This document shows, in pieces, positions 31,423 through 39,880 of a stretch of 64,000 nucleotides of DNA. Source of the DNA: Amycolatopsis umgeniensis (GTDB taxonomy: Bacteria; Actinomycetota; Actinomycetes; Mycobacteriales; Pseudonocardiaceae); contig NZ_JACHMX010000001.1 in the NCBI RefSeq assembly GCF_014205155.1, positions 8,060,001 through 8,124,000 on the forward strand. The letters are read 5' to 3'. Made by a program: the position numbers and the translations under genes. The notes below the pieces were generated by a model. It saw nothing but the letters and a program-made list of their open reading frames with translations, ran no database searches and was not told the DNA's origin. Position 1 is the stretch's first letter. Every line of letters begins with the position of its first letter.

Positions 31423-32672
31423 AACTGCTCGCGCTGGAAGCCAGCCAGAACTCCTACTACTACCTGCCCCGGTACCAGCAGATCGAGGACTTCGGCGGGG
31501 TGCTGTACGTGCTCAACGGGATCGGGACCGACGATCTCTGGCCGTCGGAGCGCTACCGGATCGCCGGCAGCAACCACATCGACGACCTGATCCGGCACGC
31601 GAAGGCCTGGCACGCGGAGGAGTCCTTCGAAGGTGTGCTCACTTTCTCGGAGTCCGGTGTGGTCCTGGTCGCCGCGGTGGCCGAGGCGCTCGGGCTCCCC
31701 GGTATCGGCGTCGACGCGGCGAGGACGAGCCGGAACAAGCTGATCATGCGGCAGGCGCACGAAAAGGGCGGTGCCGCGCATCCGGACTTCCGCTTCGTCG
31801 AAGACCTCGACGCGGCTTTGCGAGCTGCCGAAGACTTCGGGTATCCGGTGATCCTGAAGCCGACGCTCGGCGCGGCCAGCAACTTCGTTTTCCGTGTCGA
31901 CGACGAAGAGAAGATGCGGGAGCGCTACGCGCAGGCTCGCGAGGGCATCGACAAGATGACCTGGTACAACATGGAGGCCGAGGGGCTGGATCTCGGCCCG
32001 CACGGCCTGCTCGTCGAGTCCTTTCTGGACGGTCATGAACATCTCATCGAGGCGCTCGCCTGGGACGACGAGGTGTACCTCGGTTCCATTGTGGACAGGG
32101 TCACGTCGGAAGGCGAGACCTTCGACGACGACGTGCACCACGCTCCCACGTCGCTCACCCCGGATCAGGTGGCCGAGGTGCACGCCGTGGTGACCGCCGG
32201 GGTGCGTGCCCAAGGGCTCACCCGCGGCGCGCTGCACGCGGAAGTACGGTTCCACCAGGGAAAGCCGTTCCTGCTGGAGATCGCCGTCCGCCCCGGTGGC
32301 GGCGGGCTCGACCACATGGCCCGACTCTCGGCGGGCTACGACCCGATCAAGGGACTCATGGACGTCTCCCGCGGTGTGCGGCCGGACGTCCGCCACTTCA
32401 GCCCGACCGGTGTGCACACCGCCGCGATGTGCCTGATCTGCCCCGGCGGGGTCATCGGGTCGATCGACGTCCCGCCCGCGGTGAACGAGTCGGCGGCCCT
32501 GTACTACCTCAAGATCTTCGCGAAGCCGGGCGATCTGATCAAGCGTCCGCCGCTCGGGAACAACATCTTCGGCGGTATCGGCGCGCTCGGCTCTTCCTTC
32601 GACGAAGCCATGCGGAACGCGAACGACCTGGCCGGGAAGATCGAGGTCAAGCTCAGCGAAACCCAGAAGTAG
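31419..32672 (+). CDS. ATP-grasp ligase C
   Basis: A 417-residue ATP-grasp enzyme, the third in the cluster. Seen: ATP loop GYPVILKPTLGAASNFVF (about residue 145), VESFLDGHEHLIEAL, and the metal-binding strand PFLLEIAVRPGGGGLDHMARL (E and R of the carbamoyl-phosphate-synthase-like group). The N-terminal part (LALEASQNSYYYLPRYQQIEDFGGVLYVLN) is like BacD/DdaF-style dipeptide or acyl-amide ligases. The GTG start overlaps the oxidase stop (GTGA). Probably joins an amino acid to the product scaffold. Confidence 0.85.
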   Translation: MKLLALEASQNSYYYLPRYQQIEDFGGVLYVLNGIGTDDLWPSERYRIAGSNHIDDLIRHAKAWHAEESFEGVLTFSESGVVLVAAVAEALGLPGIGVDAARTSRNKLIMRQAHEKGGAAHPDFRFVEDLDAALRAAEDFGYPVILKPTLGAASNFVFRVDDEEKMRERYAQAREGIDKMTWYNMEAEGLDLGPHGLLVESFLDGHEHLIEALAWDDEVYLGSIVDRVTSEGETFDDDVHHAPTSLTPDQVAEVHAVVTAGVRAQGLTRGALHAEVRFHQGKPFLLEIAVRPGGGGLDHMARLSAGYDPIKGLMDVSRGVRPDVRHFSPTGVHTAAMCLICPGGVIGSIDVPPAVNESAALYYLKIFAKPGDLIKRPPLGNNIFGGIGALGSSFDEAMRNANDLAGKIEVKLSETQK

Positions 32673-32752
32673 CACCGAATTCCGCTCGACATCTCCGGAC
32701 CCTCACCCAGGGCCCGGCGGTGGATGACGCCCAAAACCGCGTGGAGGACAAC

Positions 32753-33565
32753 GTGTCACGGACAGCCACTCGACGGCACTATCTGATGGTCAGACCGACG
32801 TACTTCGACGTCGAGTACTCGATCAACCCCTGGATGGATCCGAAGAAGCCCACGTACACCGAACTGGCCGTCGCCCAGTGGGAGTGGTTGCACGATCTGT
32901 ACACCGATCTGGGGCACCGCGTCGATCTGCTCGAACCGGTGGCAGGCCTGCCGGACATGGTGTTCGCGGCCAACGGCGCCACCGTCGTCGACGGTCAGGT
33001 CCTCGTCGCCCGGTTCCATCACATGCAGCGCGCCGGCGAGTCCGACGCGTATCTGGAGTGGTTCCGTGCCAACGGGTACCGCTACGTGCGGCAGGCGCAG
33101 TGGGTCAACGAGGGGGAGGGCGACTACCTCGTCGCCGGGCAGAAGATCCTCGCCGGGACCGGGTTCCGCACGAATCCCGAGGCGCACAACGAGTCCCGCG
33201 AGTTCTTCGGCCGTCCGGTGATCGGGCTGACCCTGATCGACCCGCGGTACTACCACCTCGACACCGCGCTCGCAGTCCTCGACGACGACACGGTGATGTA
33301 CTACCCGGAGGCGTTCTCCGAGGACAGCCGCCTGGTGCTCAAGGAGATGTATCCCGACGCGATCCTGGCCTCGCAACGCGACGCCGCCGTCTTCGGCCTC
33401 AACGCCGTTTCCGACGGCAAGCACGTCGTGCTGCCGCAGGCGGCCACCGGGCTGACGGCGCAGTTGCGGGAACACGGCTTCGAGCCGATCGGCGCCGACC
33501 TGTCCGAATTGCTCAAGGCGGGTGGCAGCGTCAAATGCTGCACGCTGGAACTGCGTGCCAGGTGA
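32753..33565 (+). CDS. Dimethylargininase/arginine-deiminase-like amidinohydrolase
   Basis: A 270-residue pentein-fold protein of the DDAH type, which hydrolyses guanidino groups to ureas or transfers amidino groups. Candidate catalytic residues: Glu in NEGEGD (about 120-122), H168 (YYHLDTALAVL) and C262 (GGSVKCCTLEL). PDMVFAANGA and VMYYPEAF are family hallmarks. In a cluster it could act on arginine, a guanidine or hydroxyguanidine intermediate. The start is GTG at 32753 with GGAGGA upstream; an internal ATG (residue 12) is an alternative. Confidence 0.8.
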   Translation: MSRTATRRHYLMVRPTYFDVEYSINPWMDPKKPTYTELAVAQWEWLHDLYTDLGHRVDLLEPVAGLPDMVFAANGATVVDGQVLVARFHHMQRAGESDAYLEWFRANGYRYVRQAQWVNEGEGDYLVAGQKILAGTGFRTNPEAHNESREFFGRPVIGLTLIDPRYYHLDTALAVLDDDTVMYYPEAFSEDSRLVLKEMYPDAILASQRDAAVFGLNAVSDGKHVVLPQAATGLTAQLREHGFEPIGADLSELLKAGGSVKCCTLELRAR

Positions 33566-33575
33566 GGAGTTCTTG

Positions 33576-34997
33576 ATGGAGTCAGCGGTACGGGACCGGG
33601 GCGGGCGCACCACGCTGCGCCGGATCCTGGTCGGGGCGGTGCTGATCGCGGTACCGGCGGTGGTCGTCGTCGTGGTGCTCGGACTGGGTTCGGCCTACGA
33701 ACCGGTCTCGGGCACGGCGGCCAAGGCGGCGAGCGGCGGCCCCGACACCTACGCGCGCCTGCTGGTCGCGCTGCCGGTGATCCTCGGCGCCTGCTACCTG
33801 GCGGGAGCGCTGGCCCGGCGGCTCGGGCAGCCCGCGGTGATCGGCGAGATCGTCGCGGGGATCCTGCTGGGGCCGTCGCTGTTCGGGATCATCTGGCCCG
33901 GCGCCTTCGGCTGGCTGTTCCCCAGCGGGGTGGTCTCGGCGATCAACATCCTGTCGCAGCTGGGCTTGATCTTCTTCATGTACCTGGTCGGCTCCGAGAT
34001 CGACGTCGACGCGGTGCGGAAGCGCGGGTTCACCGCGGTGACGGTCAGCCAGGTCAGCATCGCGTTGCCGATGGTCTCCGGCATCGTGCTCGCCCTCGGC
34101 CTGTACCCGATCTTCGGCGGTGACGTCAGTTTCCTCGCGTTCGGGCTGTTCATCGCGGTCTCCATGAGTGTGACGGCGTTCCCGGTGCTGGCGCGGATCC
34201 TGACCGACCGCGGGATCTCGAAGACCCCGCTGGGCGCGCTCGCCCTCACCTGCGCCGCTGTCGACGACGTCGCCGCGTGGTGCCTGCTGGCCGTCGTGGT
34301 CGCCGTCAGCCAGGGCGGGACGCCGTCGGAGGTGTTCCTGACCGTCGGGCTCACCTTGCTCTTCGTGGTGGTGATGCTCTATGTCGTCCGGCCGTTGCTG
34401 ATCAAGCTGCTCGCCCGGGTGCCGGAGCCCGCCGTCCTCGCGATCCTGCTCGGCGGGATCATGCTTTCGGCGCTGGCCACCAACGAGATCGGCATCCACG
34501 CGCTCTTCGGTGCCTTCCTGTTCGGCGTCATCGCGCCGAGGAAGGATCCGGTGGTCGCCCGCGCCGCCGGGAAGCTCGGCAGCGTGACCTTGGCGCTGCT
34601 GCTGCCGCTTTTCTTCGCCTACACCGGACTGCACACCGAGTTCAGCCTGCTCGGCTCCGGCTCGATGTGGCTGTGGACCCTGCTGATCACGGCGGTGGCG
34701 GTGTTCGGGAAGTGGGTCGGCAGCACCACGGCGGCCCGGCTGACCGGTGTCGGCTGGCGCGAGTCGTTGTCACTCGGGGCGTTGATGAACTGCCGGGGCC
34801 TGACCGAACTGGTGGTGCTCAACGTCGGTCTCCAGATGAAGGTGATCAGCCCGACGGTGTTCGCGATGCTCGTGATCATGACGCTGGTCTCGACGATCGC
34901 CACCGCCCCCGCACTCACCCTGATCGCCAGGTTCGGGAAGAAGTCCGCAAAGGACTGGGACAAGACCGCCGGTCCAGCGGCGGCGGAAAGTAGATAG
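33576..34997 (+). CDS. CPA2-family cation/proton antiporter
   Basis: A 473-residue membrane protein with about 13 hydrophobic segments. After a signal-like first helix (VLIAVPAVVVVVVLGLG) the KefB/NapA-type Na+/H+ exchanger core follows: AVIGEIVAGILLGPSLFG, LIFFMYLVGSEIDVDAV and ALTCAAVDDVAAWCLL with the paired Asp residues of the ion site. It lies 10 bases after the amidinohydrolase gene. Similar antiporters appear in enediyne and other clusters as transport or pH/ion-homeostasis genes; the role here is unknown. GGTGAGGAG precedes the ATG. Confidence 0.85.
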   Translation: MESAVRDRGGRTTLRRILVGAVLIAVPAVVVVVVLGLGSAYEPVSGTAAKAASGGPDTYARLLVALPVILGACYLAGALARRLGQPAVIGEIVAGILLGPSLFGIIWPGAFGWLFPSGVVSAINILSQLGLIFFMYLVGSEIDVDAVRKRGFTAVTVSQVSIALPMVSGIVLALGLYPIFGGDVSFLAFGLFIAVSMSVTAFPVLARILTDRGISKTPLGALALTCAAVDDVAAWCLLAVVVAVSQGGTPSEVFLTVGLTLLFVVVMLYVVRPLLIKLLARVPEPAVLAILLGGIMLSALATNEIGIHALFGAFLFGVIAPRKDPVVARAAGKLGSVTLALLLPLFFAYTGLHTEFSLLGSGSMWLWTLLITAVAVFGKWVGSTTAARLTGVGWRESLSLGALMNCRGLTELVVLNVGLQMKVISPTVFAMLVIMTLVSTIATAPALTLIARFGKKSAKDWDKTAGPAAAESR

Positions 34998-35003
34998 GAC
35001 ACC

Positions 35004-36017
35004 ATGACCAGCAAGCAGGAAACCCTAGTCAGCACTTTCGCCGAGGTCGTCCTCGCCGACGAGGTCCGGGACACCATCGGGAGCGAGTTGCGGTCCTTCC
35101 CGAACCCCGTCGACGACATCGACCGTTCGCTGGCGATGCTCCGGGTGGCCTTCTCGAAGCTGCCCATCGACCAGTTGCAGACGATCCTGGACTTCGGCAG
35201 GCACGTCGACACCGCCGGAGTCGCGCTCGTGCGCAACCTGCCGGTGGACCCGGAACTCCCGGAGACACCTGTCGACGGGGAACCCAGCAAGGACAAGAAG
35301 ACGTTCGTCGCCGAGACCGTCCTTTTGGGACTGAGCCAGCTGCTCGGCGAGCCCGTCGGGTTCACCACCGAGAAGAGCGGACGGCTCGTGCACGACGTCG
35401 TCCCCGTTTCGGCGGGCGCGCGCAGCCAGACCAACCAGAGCTCGCACGTGTTCCTGAACTTCCACAACGACATCGTGCACGACGAGGTGGGCCGCTACGA
35501 CGTGTCCAATCCGGACTTCCTGGTGTTGAACTGCGTGCGGCAGGACGGGAACAAGGAGGCTGTCACCTACTACGCCGACGGCCGGGACATCTCGGCCGCA
35601 CTGGACCCGGAGGTGCTCGCCGTCCTGCGCCGCCCGCTGTTCCGGCTCAACGCGCCCGGCAGTTACGTGCGTGACGTCGCCAAGGGGTCCGACGTGCTGT
35701 CCGATCTCGTGCCGATCATCTCCGGACCGTCGGAATCGCCGGAGGTGGCTGTCTCGGCCAACGGGGTGGTGGGGGAGACCGTCGAGGCGGAACAGGCGCT
35801 GGAGGAACTGCAGCGGGTCTGCCGCGAGGTCGCGCACCAGGTGAAGCTGGAGCCGGGGACGGCGCTGCTGATCAACAACCGGAAGGGACTGCACGCGCGG
35901 TCGCAGTTCTTCGCCCGGCACAACGGGCGTGACCGGTGGCTGCAGCGCACCTACCTGCGCCGGAGCCTGTGGACGATCCGGTACCGGGGCACGGAGGAGG
36001 ACCGGCGGGTGCACTGA
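35004..36017 (+). CDS. Clavaminate-synthase/AsnO-like Fe(II)/2-oxoglutarate oxygenase
   Basis: A 337-residue TauD/CAS-superfamily oxygenase of the branch with AsnO, VioC and clavaminate synthase, which hydroxylate amino acids such as Asn or Arg, or cyclise beta-lactams. Metal ligands: H154 and D156 (NFHNDIVHD) and the distal His in KGLHARSQF (about residue 293); Arg in QRTYLRR probably binds 2-oxoglutarate. Odd: the usual HxE of this branch is HxD here. It follows the antiporter by 6 bases and ends the operon. It may create the hydroxyl for carbamoylation. Confidence 0.85.
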   Translation: MTSKQETLVSTFAEVVLADEVRDTIGSELRSFPNPVDDIDRSLAMLRVAFSKLPIDQLQTILDFGRHVDTAGVALVRNLPVDPELPETPVDGEPSKDKKTFVAETVLLGLSQLLGEPVGFTTEKSGRLVHDVVPVSAGARSQTNQSSHVFLNFHNDIVHDEVGRYDVSNPDFLVLNCVRQDGNKEAVTYYADGRDISAALDPEVLAVLRRPLFRLNAPGSYVRDVAKGSDVLSDLVPIISGPSESPEVAVSANGVVGETVEAEQALEELQRVCREVAHQVKLEPGTALLINNRKGLHARSQFFARHNGRDRWLQRTYLRRSLWTIRYRGTEEDRRVH

Positions 36018-36120
36018 GCCTCGCCGCGGGGGCACTCCAGTCTCGGACCGGTCGCGACACCCTCTGTGGCGGCTGAGCGGGGAGAACTCGCCGTCGTGCT
36101 GGCCGGTCGGGCGTCGAAGT

Positions 36121-36169
36121 CGACGATGAAGGAATTGGGACGTTGAATGTCCTGAATCCTTCACCGTCG
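36121..36169. repeat. 49-base palindromic repeat, copy 1
   Basis: An imperfect palindrome with arms around TGAAGGAATT and its complement and GGAC/GTCC near the centre. It is about 88% identical to 56702-56750. It lies in the 337-base gap 36018-36354 after the cluster's last gene. Confidence 0.75.
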
Positions 36170-36220
36170 CGGGCAACGTGGCTTCTCCAGCGGGACGTTG
36201 CCCGCGTGTCGGCTTCGGGT

Positions 36221-36273
36221 GTCGCGAAAGCCACTTTCGGGACATCAGACGTCCCGAAAGTGGCTTTCGCGAC
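36221..36273. repeat. 53-base palindromic repeat, copy 1
   Basis: GTCGCGAAAGCCACTTTCGG and its complement flank a short centre (ACATCAGACGT). Almost identical to 56551-56603; similarity extends about 15 bases further upstream (GTGTCGGCTTCGGGT). A stable hairpin, possibly a terminator or genome-wide intergenic repeat. Confidence 0.8.
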
Positions 36274-36294
36274 GCACTCACGAGATCTGGCCAC

Positions 36295-36320
36295 GTTCAG
36301 GACGGCTCGCAGTCGGGTAA
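36295..36320 (+). promoter_or_regulatory. SigB/SigF-type promoter of the SDR gene
   Basis: GTTC (36295-36298), 16 bases, GGGTAA (36315-36320), 40 bases before the ATG at 36355, with CGGAGGAG upstream of it. Confidence 0.5.
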
Positions 36321-36354
36321 CCCGCCGGAAAGCACCCGTACCGGAGGAGCCCCG

Positions 36355-37209
36355 ATGGCCGACAAGTTACGACCGCCGCAGCAGCAGGAACCGCCGGGCG
36401 TGACGTCGAAGATGGACCCGCCGCCCAGGGACTCCATGGAGGATTACGAGGGCCGCGACCTGCTGCGCGGCAAGCGCGCGCTCATCACCGGCGGGGACTC
36501 CGGGATCGGCAGGGCGGTCGCCATCGCTTTCGCCAAGGAGGGCGCCGACGTCGCGATCGCCTACCTCAACGAGCACGAGGACGCGAAGTACACCGAAGAG
36601 CGTGTCCGGGCCGAGGGCCGCGAGTGTCTCCTTCTGCCGGGTGACCTGGCGGAGGCCGCTCAGTGCCGTGAGATCGTCGATCGGACCGTGAACGAACTCG
36701 GCGGCCTGGACATCCTGGTCAACAACGTCGCCACGCAGTGGCCCGTCGACTCCCCCGAGGAGCTCACCGACGAGCAGTGGACGCACACCTTCGACGTGAA
36801 CATCCACAGCTTCTTCCGGGTGACCGACGCGGCGCTGCCGCACCTGAAGAAGGGCGCGGCGATCATCAACACCGGTTCGGTGAACGGTCTTCGCGGCAAC
36901 AAGTCCCTCATCGACTACTCCGCGACCAAGGGCGCCGTCCACGCTTGGACGTACGCGATGGCCCAGGCACTCGCCGATCGCGGCGTCCGGATCAACTGTG
37001 TCGCGCCGGGTCCGGTGTGGACACCGTTGATCCCCTCGACGTTCCCGCCGGAGAAGGTCGAGAAGTTCGGCCTCCAGGTCCCGTTCGAGCGGGCCGCCCA
37101 CCCGGACGACCTCGCGCCCTCGTACGTCTTCTTGGCCTCCAATCGGCTCTCGTCGTACTACAGCGGCGAGGTCATCGCGGCGCTCGGCGGAGAGACGACG
37201 CCCGGTTGA
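36355..37209 (+). CDS. Short-chain dehydrogenase, YdaD/YhdF general-stress type
   Basis: A 284-residue NAD(P)-dependent SDR with an extra hydrophilic N-terminus (PPQQQEPPGVTSKMDPPPRDSM...YEG) typical of the B. subtilis GSP39/YdaD group. Seen: cofactor motif ITGGDSGIGRAVA, NNVA, and the catalytic S/Y/K set (NTGSVNG; YSATKGAVHAW). The substrate is unknown, usually described as glucose-1-dehydrogenase-like. YdaD belongs to the SigB regulon in Bacillus, which agrees with the promoter found here. Confidence 0.87.
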   Translation: MADKLRPPQQQEPPGVTSKMDPPPRDSMEDYEGRDLLRGKRALITGGDSGIGRAVAIAFAKEGADVAIAYLNEHEDAKYTEERVRAEGRECLLLPGDLAEAAQCREIVDRTVNELGGLDILVNNVATQWPVDSPEELTDEQWTHTFDVNIHSFFRVTDAALPHLKKGAAIINTGSVNGLRGNKSLIDYSATKGAVHAWTYAMAQALADRGVRINCVAPGPVWTPLIPSTFPPEKVEKFGLQVPFERAAHPDDLAPSYVFLASNRLSSYYSGEVIAALGGETTPG

Positions 37210-37241
37210 GCGGCCCGATGCGAGAGCTTCGAGGAGGCGCG

Positions 37242-38222
37242 ATGGCGCGGCGGAGTCTCGTCCAGACCACCAAGGCCGCGGCCGCGGCGGTGATCGCGTG
37301 GATCGTCGCGACCTCGGTCCTCGAGTTACCGCAACCCTTTCTGGCGCCGTACGCGGCCGTCTTCCTGGTGCAAGCCACTGTCTACCGCTCCTTGCGTGGC
37401 TGGGCGCAGCAGGTCGGCGCCGTCTCCGTGGGGGTACTGCTCGCGGCGGCCGCCGGCCAGTTCATCCCGTCGGTGACGGTGGCGCTCGGACTGGTCGTCT
37501 TCACCGGGTTGCTGATCGGCTCGTGGCGCGGGTTCGGCGAGTCAGGGGTGTGGGTCGGGATCACCGGCATGCTGCTGATCTCCTACGGCAACGCGACCGA
37601 ACCCGTCCTGCTCGCCGACAGGCTGCTCGAAACCGCGTTGGGCGCGGCGATCGGGGCCGTGCTGAACGCGGTGATCCTGCCGCCGTTGCACGGGGAACGC
37701 CTGCGGACGGCGACGTCCCGGCTGGCCTCGGCGATCGCGGACGTGCTCGAGAAGACCGCGGCGCTGGTCCGCGGCGGTGAGGCGGCCGATCTCCTGCACG
37801 AACGGATGCGTGACGTGCGCAGTCTGGTCGCGGAGGCGGAGGAGGCGATCGGCTGGACCCAGGAGAGCCGGTACCTCAACCTCCGCGGACGGCGTGAGAC
37901 CCGGGAAGAGCCGCTGGCGAACCTCGTCTCCCTGTGGCCGCCGCTCGCCCAGTTGATCGACGCGGTGAGCGAGGCCGCCCGGAGTGAGCAGCCGTTCCGG
38001 CATCCTGGCGAGTACGCGCGTGGAGTGGTCGGTGACCTGCTCGAGGCGCTCGCCGAAGTGGCCCGTTCGGGTGATCCGGACAAGCTCGATCGATGCCGCA
38101 AGCTGGTCGAAGAGATCGACCACCTGCTCGTCACCCCCACGGACGAGGTCACGACGTCGATCGGGCTCGGGGCGATGGCGTTGCCCGCCCGCCGTCTCGT
38201 CCAGCGGCTCGGCGCCGATTAG
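37242..38222 (+). CDS. FUSC/aromatic-acid-exporter-like membrane protein
   Basis: A 326-residue protein with about six N-terminal membrane helices (up to about residue 145; FLAPYAAVFLVQATVYRSLRGWAQQ is typical of the FUSC/ArAE family) and a long helical cytoplasmic domain. It may export small organic acids or be a stress membrane protein. GAGGAGG precedes the ATG at 37242, 32 bases after the SDR gene, so the two are probably co-transcribed. Confidence 0.8.
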   Translation: MARRSLVQTTKAAAAAVIAWIVATSVLELPQPFLAPYAAVFLVQATVYRSLRGWAQQVGAVSVGVLLAAAAGQFIPSVTVALGLVVFTGLLIGSWRGFGESGVWVGITGMLLISYGNATEPVLLADRLLETALGAAIGAVLNAVILPPLHGERLRTATSRLASAIADVLEKTAALVRGGEAADLLHERMRDVRSLVAEAEEAIGWTQESRYLNLRGRRETREEPLANLVSLWPPLAQLIDAVSEAARSEQPFRHPGEYARGVVGDLLEALAEVARSGDPDKLDRCRKLVEEIDHLLVTPTDEVTTSIGLGAMALPARRLVQRLGAD

Positions 38223-38242
38223 GCCGGGGCGACGGTGGGTAA
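38217..38242 (+). promoter_or_regulatory. SigB/SigF-type promoter of the epimerase gene
   Basis: GATT (38217-38220), 16 bases, GGGTAA (38237-38242). The box is 14 bases before the ATG at 38251, so the message is probably leaderless. It overlaps the end of the upstream gene. Confidence 0.5.
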
Positions 38243-38250
38243 CCGTACCC

Positions 38251-39060
38251 ATGACCGGAAGCGGAAAGCGGATCGTGGTCACCGGCGCCACCGGCAACGT
38301 CGGGACGGCCGTCGTGCGCGCGCTGGGTTCGGACCCCGAGGTGGGATCGATCGTCGGCGTGGCGAGGCGTCCCAGCCAGTGGGGGAGCCCGAAGACCGAG
38401 TTCGTCACCGCGGACGTCGCCCGTGACGACCTCCGGGCCGTGTTCGACGGTGCCGACGTGGTGATCCACCTCGCGTGGCTCTTCCAGCCCACCCATCGGC
38501 CCGAGGTCACCTGGCGTTCCAACGTGGTCGGCTCGATCCGGGTGTTCGAAACCGCGCAGGCCATGCGGGTGCCGGCGCTGGTGTACGCGTCGTCGATCGG
38601 GGCCTACTCGCCGAGGGACGACGACCATCCGATCACCGAGGACTGGCCGACCCACGGTTCGCCCAAATCCGCGTACACCCGAGAAAAGGCTTATGTGGAA
38701 AGGGTTCTCGACGCGTTCGACCGAAGTCATCCCCGGCTGAGGGTGGTCCGGTTGCGTCCGGGTTTCCTCTTCCAGCGAGCCGCGGCGTCGGAGCAGCGAC
38801 GCCTTTTCGACGGGCCGTTCGTACCGGGCAAGCTGGTGCGGCCGTCGCTGATCCCGGCCACACCAGGGCTTTTCGACGCCGTCCTGCATCTGCCGGTGAT
38901 GGACTGCACCCGGGCCAGGGAAGAACTGGGCTGGACGCCGCGGTACTCGTCGGAGGACGCGATCGAAGCATTCCTCAAAGGACTGAGAGAGAACGAAGGA
39001 CTCCCGGCCGAACCGCTGAGATCGGACGTCGGCCGGGTCCACGAACTGGCGACCGGGTAG
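38251..39060 (+). CDS. NAD-dependent epimerase/dehydratase-like SDR
   Basis: A 269-residue extended-type SDR: VVTGATGNVGTAVVRAL at the N-terminus, DVARDDLRAVFDGADVVIHLAW, YASSIGAYSPR and the catalytic YTREK (SAYTREKAYVERVL). Substrate unknown; the late part (LGWTPRYSSEDAIEAFLKGL) is as in sugar-nucleotide epimerases. It starts a four-gene run to the PhoU gene (intergenic gaps of 10 bases or overlaps). Confidence 0.83.
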   Translation: MTGSGKRIVVTGATGNVGTAVVRALGSDPEVGSIVGVARRPSQWGSPKTEFVTADVARDDLRAVFDGADVVIHLAWLFQPTHRPEVTWRSNVVGSIRVFETAQAMRVPALVYASSIGAYSPRDDDHPITEDWPTHGSPKSAYTREKAYVERVLDAFDRSHPRLRVVRLRPGFLFQRAAASEQRRLFDGPFVPGKLVRPSLIPATPGLFDAVLHLPVMDCTRAREELGWTPRYSSEDAIEAFLKGLRENEGLPAEPLRSDVGRVHELATG

Positions 39061-39070
39061 GGGAGCGACC

Positions 39071-39880
39071 GTGAACGAGAAAGCATTGCTGCACACGCTG
39101 ACCAGGGTCGTGACCACTTTGGACGGTACATCGGTGCGGTTCGCCGTCGCGGGCGGTCTCGCCGTGTACGCGCGAGGCGGTCCGCCGTCCGACCACGACG
39201 TCGATCTCTTCCTCAAGGAGGAGGACATCCCCGAAGCGGCGGAGGCGTTGGAGGCCGCGGGACTGAGACGGGAGCACCCACCGGAGGACTGGCTCACGAA
39301 GGTCTACGACGGTGACTGTCTCGTCGACCTGATCTTCCGGCCCAACCACCGCCCGGTCACCGACGACATGCTCGACCGCGCCTCGCTGATGCGGATCGGG
39401 GCGACCGCCGCGCCCGTGCTCAACGGGACGGATCTGCTCGTCGACAAGGTTCTCGTACTCAGTCCGCATCGCTGCGATTTCGGGCCACTGCTGCGGATCG
39501 CCCGTGACCTCCGCGAGCAGGTCGACTGGCATCGCGTGGCCGAGGAGACCTCGGATTCGCCCTACGCGTGGTCATTCCTGAACCTGCTCGCGGCACTGTC
39601 CATCATCGACGGGAAGGAGCTCCCCATGCCCGCGGAAGCACCCCAGTACCTGGTCGCCCGGTTGACCAAGGCACTCGCGGAAGACCCGAGGACCGCCGAA
39701 CTCGGCGTGCACGTCACCGTGCGCGGCGACCAAGTCCGGCTCAGCGGCGAGGTCGCCTGCGCCAACCGCAAGGCCGACCTCGAGACGGTCATCTGCGAAC
39801 ACATCGCGGCCGAACTGGTGCACAACGACGTCCGGCTGGCCGACGTGCGCGAGCCGTCGCGCGCCGAGGAGATCCGGTGA
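39071..39880 (+). CDS. Nucleotidyltransferase fused to a BON domain
   Basis: A 269-residue protein with two parts. Residues 1-170 resemble a MNT/KNT-like nucleotidyltransferase (FAVAGGLAVYARGGPPSDHDVDLFL, with the GG...DxD catalytic pattern). Residues about 190-265 resemble a BON domain (DPRTAELGVHVTVRGDQVRLSGEVACANRKADLETVI), usually a lipid- or periplasm-associated module. The fusion is unusual; no toxin partner is adjacent. The start is GTG at 39071. Confidence 0.75.
   Translation: MNEKALLHTLTRVVTTLDGTSVRFAVAGGLAVYARGGPPSDHDVDLFLKEEDIPEAAEALEAAGLRREHPPEDWLTKVYDGDCLVDLIFRPNHRPVTDDMLDRASLMRIGATAAPVLNGTDLLVDKVLVLSPHRCDFGPLLRIARDLREQVDWHRVAEETSDSPYAWSFLNLLAALSIIDGKELPMPAEAPQYLVARLTKALAEDPRTAELGVHVTVRGDQVRLSGEVACANRKADLETVICEHIAAELVHNDVRLADVREPSRAEEIR

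Noticed and set aside
18165..36017. Clavulanic-acid-like cluster (OppA-type protein, ATP-grasp, CAS-like oxygenase)
   Set aside because: No CEA synthase, beta-lactam synthetase or clavaldehyde genes; the CAS-like protein is only distantly similar and uses HxD.
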